Shown: one piece after another, positions 1 to 11,383 of the stretch | Numbering within the stretch: the first letter of the stretch is position 1 | Layout: each line of letters starts with the position of its first letter | Source of the DNA: Utricularia gibba | Lineage: Eukaryota > Streptophyta > Magnoliopsida > Lamiales > Lentibulariaceae | Direction of reading: 5' to 3' | NCBI GenBank assembly: GCA_002189035.1 | Contig: NEEC01000016.1 | Location: 1-64,000 of the forward strand | DNA length: 64,000 nucleotides | Translations under genes and position numbers: made by a program | Notes under the pieces: generated by a model | What the model was told of the DNA's origin: nothing | Database searches by the model: none | Seen by the model: only the letters and a program-made list of their open reading frames with translations

Positions 1-109
1 TGTGTGTCGCGTGACTCTAAACGGTTTTGGACGATGTGGCGTCAATGGCGAAGGCTGCGCGAGGCCACCCCTTGGTGTAGGAAGTCCCGGGGCCCGAGCA
101 CACCCGTAG
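1..109. repeat. Partial monomer at left edge
   Basis: This is the last ~109 bases of a monomer, cut by the window edge. It carries the GGTGTAGGAAGT class tail with ACCCGTAG, and an extra T in the CGGTTTTGG run near position 26. Confidence 0.9.
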
Positions 110-460
110 AAACGCATGAGAATGCCGCGAAATTAGATTTTTACATATATTAACGAATCTCGCGTGTTTCGCAAGCCGAGATTAGTTTTCGCATAAAAAC
201 GAGCAAACGAATCCCAACGTCCCCAATGGCTAGGCCATTTTGTGACACCATTCAAGGCTTATATAGGGCCATCCGTCGAGCTTCGAACTTTCCTCGGATG
301 GGCGATTTCCAACACGAAAAACGATCGTCTCAGAATGAGCTTCGAAACGGTATGCAGTGTGTCGCGTGACTCTAAACGGTTTGGACGATGTGGCGTCAAT
401 GGCGAAGGCTGCGCGAGGCCACCCCTTGGTGTAGGAAGTCCCGGCCCGAGCACACCATAG
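110..460. repeat. Single monomer, last position of a preceding 10-mer copy
   Basis: Its class string (GATTAG spacer, CGAATCCCAACG, TAGGCC, TTATATAGGG, GATTTCC, GATCG, GGTGTAGGAAGT) matches the final monomer of the 10-monomer units that follow. The 10-mer organisation therefore probably extends to the left of the window. It reads CTCGCG instead of CACGCG near 160, losing the MluI site, a change shared with a monomer near 30158. Confidence 0.7.
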
Positions 461-3400
461 AAACGCATGAGAATGCCGCGAAATTCAAGATTTTTACATA
501 TATTAACGAATCACGCGTGTTTCGCAATCCGAGAACAATTTTCGCATAAAAACGAGCAAAGGAGTCGCAACGTCCCCAATGGCTAGGCCATTTTGTGACA
601 CCATTCAAGGCTTATATAGGGCCATCCTTCGAGCTTCGAACTTTCCTCGGATGGCGATTTCCCAACACGAAAAACGATCGTCTTAGAATGAGCTTCGAAA
701 CGGTATGCTGTGTGTCGCGTGACTCTAAACGGTTTGGACGATGTGGCGTCAATTGGCGAAGGCTGCGCGAGGCCACCCCTTAATGTAGGAATTCCAGGGC
801 CCGAGCACACTCGGAGAAACGCATGAGAATGCCGCGAAATTCAAGATTTTGACATATATTAACGAATCACGCGTGTTTCGCAAGCCGAGAATTATTTTCG
901 CATAAAAACGAGCAAAGGAGTCGCAATGTCCCCAATGGCTAGACCATTTGTGACACCATTGAAGGCTAATATAAGGCCATCCTTCGAGCTTCGAACTTTC
1001 CTCGGATGGGCAAGCTCCCAACACGAAAAACGACCGTCTCAGAATGAGCTTCGAAACGAAATGCTTTGTGCCACGTGACTCTAAACGGTTTGGAAGATGT
1101 GGCGTCAATTGCGAAGGCTGCGCGAGGCCACCCCTTAATGTAGGAATTCCCAGGGCCCGAGCACACTGAGAGAAACGCATGAGAATGCCGCGAAATTCAA
1201 GATTTTGACATATATTAACGAATCACGCGTGTTTCGCAATCCGAGAATAATTTTCGCATAAAAACGAGCAAAGGAGTCGCGATGTCCCCAATGGCTAGAC
1301 CATTTTGGGACACCATTGAAGGCTTATATAGGGCCATCCGTCGAGCTTCGAACTTTCCTCGGATGGGCGAACTCCCAACACGAAAAACGACCGTCTCGGA
1401 ATGAGCTTCGAAACGGTATGCTGTGTGTGTCGCGTGACTCTAAACGGTTTGGACGATGTGGCGTCAATGCGAAGGCTGCGCGAGGCCACCCCTTGGTGTA
1501 GGAAGTCCCGGGCCCGAGCACACCCGAGAAACGCATGAGAATGCCGCGAAATTCAAGATTTTGACATATATTAACGAATCACGCGTGTTTCGCAAGCCGA
1601 GAATAATTTTCGCATAAAAACGAGCAAAGGAGTCGCGATGTCCCCAATGGCTAGACCATTTTGGGACCATTGAAGGCTAATATAAGGCCATCCTTCGAGC
1701 TTCGAACTTTCCTCGGATGGGCAAGCTCCCAACACGAAAAACGACCGTCTCGGAATGAGCTTCGAAACGGTATGCTGTGTGTCGCGTGACTCTAAACGGT
1801 TTGGACGATGTGGCGTCAATGGCGAAGGCTGCGCGAGGCCACCCCTTAATGTAGGAATTCCCAGGGCCGAGCACACTCGAGAAACGCATGAGAATGCCGC
1901 GAAATTCAAGATTTTGACATATATTAACGAATCACGCGTGTTTCGCAATCCGAGAACAATTTTCGCATAAAAACGAGCAAAGGAGTCGCAACGTCCCCAA
2001 TGGCTAGGCCATTTTGTGACACCATTCAAGGCTTATATAGGGCCATCCGTCGAGCTTCGAACTTTCCTCGGATGGGCGATTTCCCAACACGAAAAACGAT
2101 CGTCTCAGAATGAGCTTCGAAACGGTATGCTGTGTGTCGCGTGACTCTAAACGGTTTGGACGATGTGGCGTCAATTGGCGAAGGCTGCGCGAGGCCACCC
2201 CTTGGTGTAGGAATTCCAGGGCCCGAGCACACTCGGAGAAACGCATGAGAATGCCGCGAAATTCAAGATTTTGACATATATTAACGAATCACGCGTGTTT
2301 CGCAAGCCGAGATTATTTTCGCATAAAAACGAGCAAAGGAGTCGCAATGTCCCCAATGGCTAGACCATTTTGTGAAACCATTGAAGGCTAATATAAGGCC
2401 ATCCTTCGAGCTTCGAACTTTCCTCGGATGGGCAAGCTCCCAACACGAAAAACGACCGTCTCAGAATGAGCTTCGAAACGGTATGCTTTGTGCGTGACTC
2501 TAAACGGTTTGGAAGTTGTGGCGTCAATGGCGAAGGCTGCGCGAGCCACCCCTTGGTGTAGGAATTCCCAGGGCCCGAGCACACTGAGAGAAACGCATGA
2601 GAATGCCGCGAAATTCAAGATTTGACATATATTAACGAATCACGCGTGTTTCGCAATCCGAGAATAATTTTCGCATAAAAACGAGCAAAAGGAGTCCCAA
2701 CGTCCCCAATGGCTAGACCATTTTGTGACACCATTCAAGGCTTATATAGGGCCATCCGTCGAGCTTCGAACTTTCCTCGGATGGGCGAACTCCCAACACG
2801 AAAAACGACCGTCTCAGAATGAGCTTCGAAACGGTATGCTGTGTGTCGCGTGACTCTAAACGGTTTGGACGATGTGGCGTCAATGGCGAAGGCTGCGCGA
2901 GGCCACCCCTTAATGTAGGAATTCCAGGGCCCGAGCACACTCGGAGAAACGCATGAGAATGCCGCGAAATTCAAGATTTTGACATATATTAACGAATCAC
3001 GCGTGTTTCGCAAGCCGAGATTAGTTTTCGCATAAAAACGAGCAAAGGAGTCGCAATGTCCCCAATGGCTAGACCATTTTGTGACACCATTGAAGGCTAT
3101 ATAAGGCCATCCTTCGAGCTTCGAACTTTCCTCGGATGGGAAGCTCCCAACACGAAAAACGACCGTCTCAGAATGAGCTTCGAAACGTATGCTGTGTGCG
3201 TGACTCTAAACGGTTTGGACGATGTGGCGTCAATGGCGAAGGCTGCGCGAGGCCACCCCTTAATGTAGGAATTCCCAGGGCCCGAGCACACTCGGAGAAA
3301 CGCATGAGAATGCCGCGAAATTCAAGATTTTGACATATATTAACGAATCACGCGTGTTTCGCAAGCCGAGAACAATTTTCGCATAAAAACGAGCAAACGA

Positions 3401-3997
3401 GTCCCAACGTCCCCAATGGCTAGGCCATTTTGTGACACCATTCAAGGCTTATATAGGGCCATCCGTCGAGCTTCGAACTTTCCTCGGATGGGCGAACTTC
3501 CAACACGAAAAAACGATCGTCTCAGAATGAGCTTCGAAACGGTATGCTGTGTGTCGCGTGACTCTAAACGGTTTGGACGATGTGGCGTCAATGGCGAAGG
3601 CTGCGCGAGGCCACCCCTTGGTGTAGGAAGTCCCAGGGCCCGAGCACACCCGAAACGCATGAGAATGCCGCGAAATTCAAGATTTTTACATATATTAACG
3701 AATCACGCGTGTTTCGCAAGCCGAATTATTTTCGCATAAAAACGAGCAAACGAGTCCCAACGTCCCCAATGGCTAGCCATTTTGTGACACCATTCAAGGC
3801 TTATATAGGCCATCCGTCGAGCTTCGAACTTTCCTCGGATGGGCGATTCCCAACACGAAAAACGATCGTCTCAGAATGAGCTTCGAAACGGTATGCTGTG
3901 TGTCGCGTGACTCTAAACGGGTTGGACTGGCGTCAATGGCGAAGGCTGCGCGAGGCCACCCCTTGGTGTAGGAAGTCCCGGCCCGAGCACACCCTAG
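461..3997. repeat. 10-monomer higher-order repeat, copy A (3,537 bp)
   Basis: Ten monomers form an ordered class series. Position 1 has a GAGAACAA spacer and AATTGGCG. Position 2 has GTCGCAATG, TAATATAAGG and an altered CGAAACGAAATGCTTTGTG segment near 1051. Position 3 has GAACTCCC/CGG, position 4 TAATATAAGG/AAGCTCCC, position 5 TTATATAGGG/GATTTCCC, and so on. The same order recurs at 3998-7513 and again, in part, from 7514. Shortened forms of the GTATGCTGTGTGTCGCGTG block occur at about 1051, 2474, 3184, 4587 and 5997. They sit two or four monomers apart, consistent with an older alternating organisation inside the 10-mer. Confidence 0.75.
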
Positions 3998-6900
3998 AAA
4001 CGCATGAGAATGCCGCGAAATTCAAGATTTTGACATATATTAACGAATCACGCGTGTTCGCAATCCGAGAACAATTTTCGCATAAAAACGAGCAAAGGAG
4101 TCGCAACGTCCCCAATGGCTAGGCCATTTTGTGACACCATTCAAGGCTTATATAGGCCATCCGTCGAGCTTCGAACTTTCCTCGGATGGGCTCCCAACAC
4201 GAAAAACGATCGTCTCAGAATGAGCTTCGAAACGGTATGCTGTGTGTCGCGTGACTCTAAACGGTTTGGACGATGTGGCGTCAATTGGCGAAGGCTGCGC
4301 GAGGCCACCCCTTAATGTAGGAATTCCAGGGCCCGAGCACACTCGGAGAAACGCATGAGAATGCCGCGAAATTCAAGATTTTGACATATATTAACGAATC
4401 ACGCGTGTTTCGCAAGCCGAGATTATTTTCGCATAAAAACGAGCAAAGGAGTCGCAATGTCCCCAATGGCTAGACCATTTGTGACACCATTGAAGGCTAA
4501 TATAAGGCCATCCTTCGAGCTTCGAACTTTCCTCGGATGGGCAAGCTCCCAACACGAAAAAACGACCGTCTCAGAATGAGCTTCGAAACGTATGCTGTGT
4601 GCGTGACTCTAAACGGTTTTGGAAGATGTGGCGTCAATTGCGAAGGCTGCGCGAGGCCACCCCTTAATGTAGGAATTCCCAGGGCCCGAGCACACTGAGA
4701 AACGCATGAGAATGCCGCGAAATTCAAGATTTTGACATATATTAACGAATCACGCGTGTTTCGCAATCCGAGAATAATTTTCGCATAAAAACGAGCAAAG
4801 GAGTCGCAATGTCCCCAATGGCTAGACCATTTTGACACCATTTAAGGCTTATATAGGGCCATCCGTCGAGCTTCGAACTTTCCTCGGATGGGCGAACTCC
4901 CAACACGAAAAACGACCGTCTGAATGAGCTTCGAAACGGTATGCTGTGTGTCGCGTGACTCTAAACGGTTTGGACGATGTGGCGTCAATGGCGAAGGCTG
5001 CGCGAGGCCACCCCTTGGTGTAGGAAGTCCCGGGCCCGAGCACACCCGTAGAAACGCATGAGAATGCCGCGAAATTCAAGATTTTGACATATATTAACGA
5101 ATCACGTGTTTCGCAAGCCGAGAATAATTTTCGCATAAAAACGAGCAAAGGAGTCGCAACGTCCCCAATGGCTAGCCATTTTGGGACACATTGAAGGCTA
5201 ATATAAGGCCATCCTTCGAGCTTCGAACTTTCCTCGGATGGGCAAGCTCCCAACACGAAAAACGACCGTCTCAGAATGAGCTTCGAAACGGTATGCTGTG
5301 TGTCGCGTGACTCTAAACGGTTTGGACGATGTGGCGTCAATGGCGAAGGCTGCGCGAGGCCACCCCTTAATGTAGGAATTCCCAGGGCCCGAGCACACTC
5401 GGAGAAACGCATGAGAATGCCGCGAAATTCAGATTTTGACATATATTAACGAATCACGCGTGTTTCGCAATCCGAGAACAATTTTCGCATAAAAACGAGC
5501 AAAGGAGTCGCAACGTCCCCAATGGCTAGGCCATTTTGTGACACCATTCAAGGCTTATATAGGGCCATCCGTCGAGCTTCGAACTTTCCTCGGATGGGCG
5601 ACTCCCAACACGAAAAACGATCGTCTCGGAATGAGCTTCGAAACGGTATGCTGTGTGTCGCGTGACTCTAAACGGTTTGGACGATGTGGCGTCAATGGCG
5701 AAGGCTGCGCGAGGCCACCCCTTAATGTAGGAATTCCCAGGCCCGAGCACACTCGGAGAAACGCATGAGAATGCCGCGAAATTCAAGATTTTGACATATA
5801 TTAACGAATCACGCGTGTTTCGCAAGCCGAGATTAGTTTTCGCATAAAAACGAGCAAACGAGTCCAACGTCCCCAATGGCTAGCCATTTGTGACACCATT
5901 GAAGGCTAATATAAGGCCATCCTTCGAGCTTCGAACTTTCCTCGGATGGGCAACTCCCAACACGAAAAACGACCGTCTCAGAATGAGCTTCGAAACGGTA
6001 TGCTTGTGTGCGTGACTCTAAACGGTTTGGACGTTGTGGCGTCAATTGCGAAGGCTGCGCGAGGCCACCCCTTGGTGTAGGAATTCCCAGGCCCGAGCAC
6101 ACTGAGAAACGCATGAGAATGCCGCGAAATTCAAGATTTTGACATATATAACGAATCACGCGTGTTTCGCAATCCGAGAATAATTTTCGCATAAAAACGA
6201 GCAAAGGAGTCGCGATGTCCCCAATGGCTAGACCATTTTGTGACACCATTCAAGGCTTATATAGGGCCATCCGTCGAGCTTCGAACTTTCCTCGGATGGC
6301 GAACTCCCAACACGAAAAACGACCGTCTCGGAATGAGCTTCGAAACGGTATGCTGTGTGTCGCGTGACTCTAAACGGTTTGGACGATGTGGCGTCAATGG
6401 CGAAGCTGCGCGAGGCCACCCCTTGTAGGAATTCCCAGGGCCCGAGCACACCCGAGAAACGCATGAGAATGCCGCGAAATTCAAGATTTTGACATATATT
6501 AACGAATCACGCGTGTTTCGCAAGCCGAAATATTTTCGCATAAAAACGAGCAAAGGAGTCGCAATGTCCCCAATGGCTAGACCATTTTGTGACACCATTG
6601 AAGGCTAATATAGGCCATCCTTCGAGCTTCGAACTTTCCTCGGATGGGCAAGCTCCCAACACGAAAAACGACCGTCTCAGAATGAGCTTCGAAACGGTAT
6701 GCTGTGTGTCGCGTGACTCTAAACGGTTTGGACGATGTGGCGTCAATGGCGAAGGCTGCGCGAGGCCACCCCTTAATGTAGGAATTCCCAGGGCCCGAGC
6801 ACACTCGGAGAAACGCATGAGAATGCCGCGAAATTCAAGATTTTGACATATATTAACGAATCACGCGTGTTTCGCAAGCCGAGAACAATTTTCGCATAAA

Positions 6901-7513
6901 AACGAGCAAACGAGTCCCAACGTCCCCAATGGCTAGGCCATTTTGTGACACCATTCAAGGCTTATATAGGGCCATCCGTCGAGCTTCGAACTTTCCTCGG
7001 ATGGGCGAACTTCCAACACGAAAAACGCGTCTCGGAATGAGCTTCGAAACGGTATGCTGTGTGTCGCGTGACTCTAAACGGTTTGGACGATGTGGCGTCA
7101 ATGGCGAAGGCTGCGCGAGGCCACCCCTTGGTGTAGGAAGTCCCGGGCCCGAGCACACCCGAGAAACGCATGAGAATGCCGCGAAATTCAAGATTTTGAC
7201 ATATATTAACGAATCACGCGTGTTTCGCAAGCCGAGATTATTTTCGCATAAAAACGAGCAAACGAGTCCCAACGTCCCCAATGGCTAGGCCATTTTGTGA
7301 CACCATTCAAGGCTTATATAGGGCCATCCGTCGAGCTTCGAACTTTCCTCGGATGGGCGACTCCCAACACGAAAAACGATCGTCTCAGAATGAGCTTCGA
7401 AACGGTATGCTGTGTGTCGCGTGACTCTAAACGGTTTGGACGATGTGGCGTCAATGGCGAAGGCTGCGCGAGGCCACCCCTTGTGTAGGAAGTCCCGGCC
7501 CGAGCACACCCAG
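3998..7513. repeat. 10-monomer higher-order repeat, copy B (3,516 bp)
   Basis: It repeats the class order of copy A monomer by monomer. Examples are AATTGGCG in position 1, GGAAGATG with AATTGCG in position 2, GAACTCCC with GGTGTAGGAAGT in position 3, and GGGACACATT with TAATATAAGG in position 4. It differs from copy A by scattered 1-4 base gaps, for example GGGCTCCC near 4189 and TAGCC near 5173. The class match is by eye; percent identity was not computed. Confidence 0.72.
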
Positions 7514-9264
7514 AAACGCATGAGAATGCCGCGAAATTCAAGATTTTGACATATATTAACGAATCACGCGTGTTTCGCAATCCGAGAATAATTTTCGCAT
7601 AAAAACGAGCAAAGGAGTCGCAACGTCCCCAATGGCTAGGCCATTTTGACACCATTCAAGGCTTATATAGGCCATCCGTCGAGCTTCGAACTTTCCTCGG
7701 ATGGGCTCCCAACACGAAAAACGATCGTCTCAGAATGAGCTTCGAAACGGTATGCTGTGTGTCGCGTGACTCTAAACGGTTTGGACGATGTGGCGTCAAT
7801 GGCGAAGGCTGCGCGAGGCCACCCCTTAATGTAGGAATTCCAGGGCCCGAGCACACTCGGAGAAACGCATGAGAATGCCGCGAAATTCAAGATTTTGACA
7901 TATATTAACGAATCACGCGTGTTTCGCAAGCCGAGAAATTTTCGCATAAAAACGAGCAAAGGAGTCGCAATGTCCCCAATGGCTAGACCATTTGTGACAC
8001 CATTGAAGGCTAATATAAGGCCATCCTTCGAGCTTCGAACTTTCCTCGGATGGGCAAGCTCCCAACACGAAAAACGACCGTCTCAGAATGAGCTTCGAAA
8101 CGGTATGCTGTGTGTCGCGTGACTCTAAACGGTTTGGACGTGTGGCGTCAATGGCGAAGGCTGCGCGAGGCCACCCCTTAATGTAGGAATTCCCAGGGCC
8201 CGAGCACACGAGAAACGCATGAGAATGCCGCGAAATTCAAGATTTTGACATATATTAACGAATCACGCGTGTTTCGCAATCCGAGAATAATTTTCGCATA
8301 AAAACGAGCAAAGGAGTCGCAACGTCCCCAATGGCTAGCCATTTTGTGACACCATTCAAGGCTTATATAGGGCCATCCGTCGAGCTTCGAACTTTCCTCG
8401 GATGGGCGAACTCCCAACACGAAAAACGACCGTCTCGGAATGAGCTTCGAAACGGTATGCTGTGTGTGTGACTCTAAACGGTTTGGACGATGTGGCGTCA
8501 ATGGCGAAGGCTGCGCGAGGCCACCCCTTGGTGTAGGAAGTCCCGGGGCCCGAGCACACCCGAGAAACGCATGAGAATGCCGCGAAATTCAAGATTTTGA
8601 CATATATTAACGAATCACGCGTGTTTCGCAAGCCGAGAATAATTTTCGCATAAAAACGAGCAAAGGAGTCCAACGTCCCCAATGGCTAGACCATTTTGTG
8701 ACACCATTGAAGGCTAATATAAGGCCATCCTTCGAGCTTCGAACTTTCCTCGGATGGGCAACTCCCAACACGAAAAACGACCGTCTCGGAATGAGCTTCG
8801 AAACGGTATGCTGTGTGTCGCGTGACTCTAAACGGTTTGGACGATGTGGCGTCAATGGCGAAGGCTGCGCGAGGCCACCCCTTAATGTAGGAATTCCCAG
8901 GGCCCGAGCACACTCGGAGAAACGCATGAGAATGCCGCGAAATTCAAGATTTTGACATATATTAACGAATCACGCGTGTTTCGCAATGAGAACAATTTTC
9001 GCATAAAAACGAGCAAAGGAGTCGCAACGTCCCCAATGGCTAGGCCATTTTGTGACACCATTCAAGGCTTATATAGGGCCATCCGTCGAGCTTCGAACTT
9101 TCCTCGGATGGGCGACTCCCAACACGAAAAACGACCGTCTCAGAATGAGCTTCGAAACGGTATGCTGTGTGTCGCGTGACTCTAAACGGTTTGGACGATG
9201 TGGCGTCAATGGCGAAGGCTGCGCGAGGCCACCCCTTTGTGTTCCGGCCCGAGCACACTCGGAG
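7514..9264. repeat. 10-monomer HOR, partial copy C (first five positions)
   Basis: Five monomers follow positions 1-5 of copies A and B, including the shortened GGGCTCCC shared with copy B position 1 (7704, compare 4189). From the sixth monomer the class strings no longer match the 10-mer, so the unit ends here. The last monomer has a small deletion in its tail (CCTTTGTGTTCCGGCC near 9235). Confidence 0.65.
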
Positions 9265-11383
9265 AAACGCATGAGAATGCCGCGAAATTCAAGATTTTGA
9301 CATATATAACGAATCACGCGTGTTTCGCAAGCCGAGAATTTTTCGCATAAAAACGAGCAAAGGAGTCCCAACGTCCCCAATGGCTAGGCCATTTGTGACA
9401 CCATTGAAGGCTTATATAGGCCATCCGTCGAGCTTCGAACTTTCCTCGGATGGGCGACTCCCAACACGAAAAACGACCGTCTCAGAATGAGCTTCGAAAC
9501 GGTATGCTGTGTGTCGCGTGACTCTAAACGGTTTGGACGATGTGGCGTCAATGGCGAAGGCTGCGCGAGGCCACCCCTTGGTGTAGGAAGTCCCGGGCCC
9601 GAGCACACCCGAGAAACGCATGAGAATGCCGCGAAATTCAAGATTTTGACATATATTAACGAATCACGCGTGTTTCGCAAGCCGAGAATAATTTTCGCAT
9701 AAAAACGAGCAAAGGAGTCGCGATGTCCCCAATGGCTAGACCATTTTGGGACACCATTCAAGGCTTATATAGGGCCATCCGTCGAGCTTCGAACTTTCCT
9801 CGGATGGGCGAACTCCCAACACGAAAAACGATCGTCTCAGAATGAGCTTCGAAACGGTATGCTGTGTGTCGCGTGACTCTAAACGGTTTGGACGATGTGG
9901 CGTCAATGGCGAAGGCTGCGCGAGGCCACCCCTTAATGTAGGAATTCCCAGGGCCCGAGCACACTCGGAGAAACGCATGAGAATGCCGCGAAATTCAAGA
10001 TTTTGACATATATTAACGAATCACGCGTGTTTCGCAAGCCGAGAACAATTTTCGCATAAAAACGAGCAAAGGAGTCGCAACGTCCCCAATGGCTAGGCCA
10101 TTTTGTGACACCATTCAAGGCTTATATAGGGCCATCCGTCGAGCTTCGAACTTTCCTCGGATGGGCGAACCCAACACGAAAAACGACCGTCTCAGAATGA
10201 GCTTCGAAACGGTATGCTGTGTGTCGCGTGACTCTAAACGGTTTGGACGATGTGGCGTCAATGGCGAAGGCTGCGCGAGGCCACCCCTTGGTGTAGGAAT
10301 TCCGGGCCCGAGCACACTCGGAGAAACGCATGAGAATGCCGCGAAATTCAAGATTTTGACATATATTAACGAATCACGCGTGTTTCGCAAGCCGAGAATA
10401 TTTTCGCATAAAAACGAGCAAACGAGTCCCAACGTCCCAATGGCTAGGCCATTTTGTGACACCATTCAAGGCTTATATAGGGCCATCCGTCGAGCTTCGA
10501 ACTTTCCTCGGATGGGAACTCCCAACACGAAAAACGACCGTCTCAGAATGAGCTTCGAAACGGTATGCTGTGTGTCGCGTGACTCTAAACGGTTTGGACG
10601 ATGTGGCGTCAATGGCGAAGGCTGCGCGAGGCCACCCCTTGGTGTAGGAAGTCCCGGGCCCGAGCACACCCGAGAAACGCATGAGAATGCCGCGAAATTC
10701 AAGATTTTGACATATATTAACGAATCACGCGTGTTTCGCAAGCCGAGAACAATTTTCGCATAAAAACGAGCAAAGGAGTCGCAACGTCCCCAATGGCTAG
10801 CCATTTTGTGACACCATTGAAGGCTTATATAGGGCCATCCGTCGAGCTTCGAACTTTCCTCGGATGGGCGACTCCCAACACGAAAAACGATCGTCTCAGA
10901 ATGAGCTTCGAAACGGTATGCTGTGTGTCGCGTGACTCTAAACGGTTTGGACGATGTGGCGTCAATGGCGAAGGCTGCGCGAGGCCACCCCTTAATGTAG
11001 GAATTCCCAGGGCCCGAGCACACTCGGAGAAACGCATGAGAATGCCGCGAAATTCAAGATTTTGACATATATTAACGAATCACGCGTGTTTCGCAAGCCG
11101 AGATTATTTTCGCATAAAAACGAGCAAACGAGTCCCAACGTCCCCAATGGCTAGGCCATTTTGTGACACCATTCAAGGCTTATATAGGGCCATCCGTTGA
11201 GCTTCGAACTTTCCTCGGATGGGCGACTCCCAACACGAAAAACGATCGTCTCAGAATGAGCTTCGAAACGGTATGCTGTGTGTCGCGTGACTCTAAACGG
11301 TTTGGACGATGTGGCGTCAATGGCGAAGGCTGCGCGAGGCCACCCCTTGGTGTAGGAAGTCCCAGGCCCGAGCACACCCATAG
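9265..11383. repeat. Transition block, six monomers
   Basis: These six monomers belong neither to the 10-mer nor to a full later HOR. The last four resemble the last four of the 22-monomer block (about 17760-19179): a GAGAACAA/GGTG-ATT monomer, an AAGT/CCCGAG monomer, an AATG monomer with GACTCCC, and an AAGT monomer with GACTCCC before the GAGAAAAATTTT marker. They are probably the tail of a truncated earlier 22-mer copy. The last one carries CCGTTGAG at 11194, a CpG-to-TpG change used below as a marker. Confidence 0.6.

Noticed and set aside
10089-10763. Plus-strand open frame of 224 codons with two internal repeats
   Set aside because: Two in-frame monomers explain it, and the repeat inside the protein is the DNA monomer itself.
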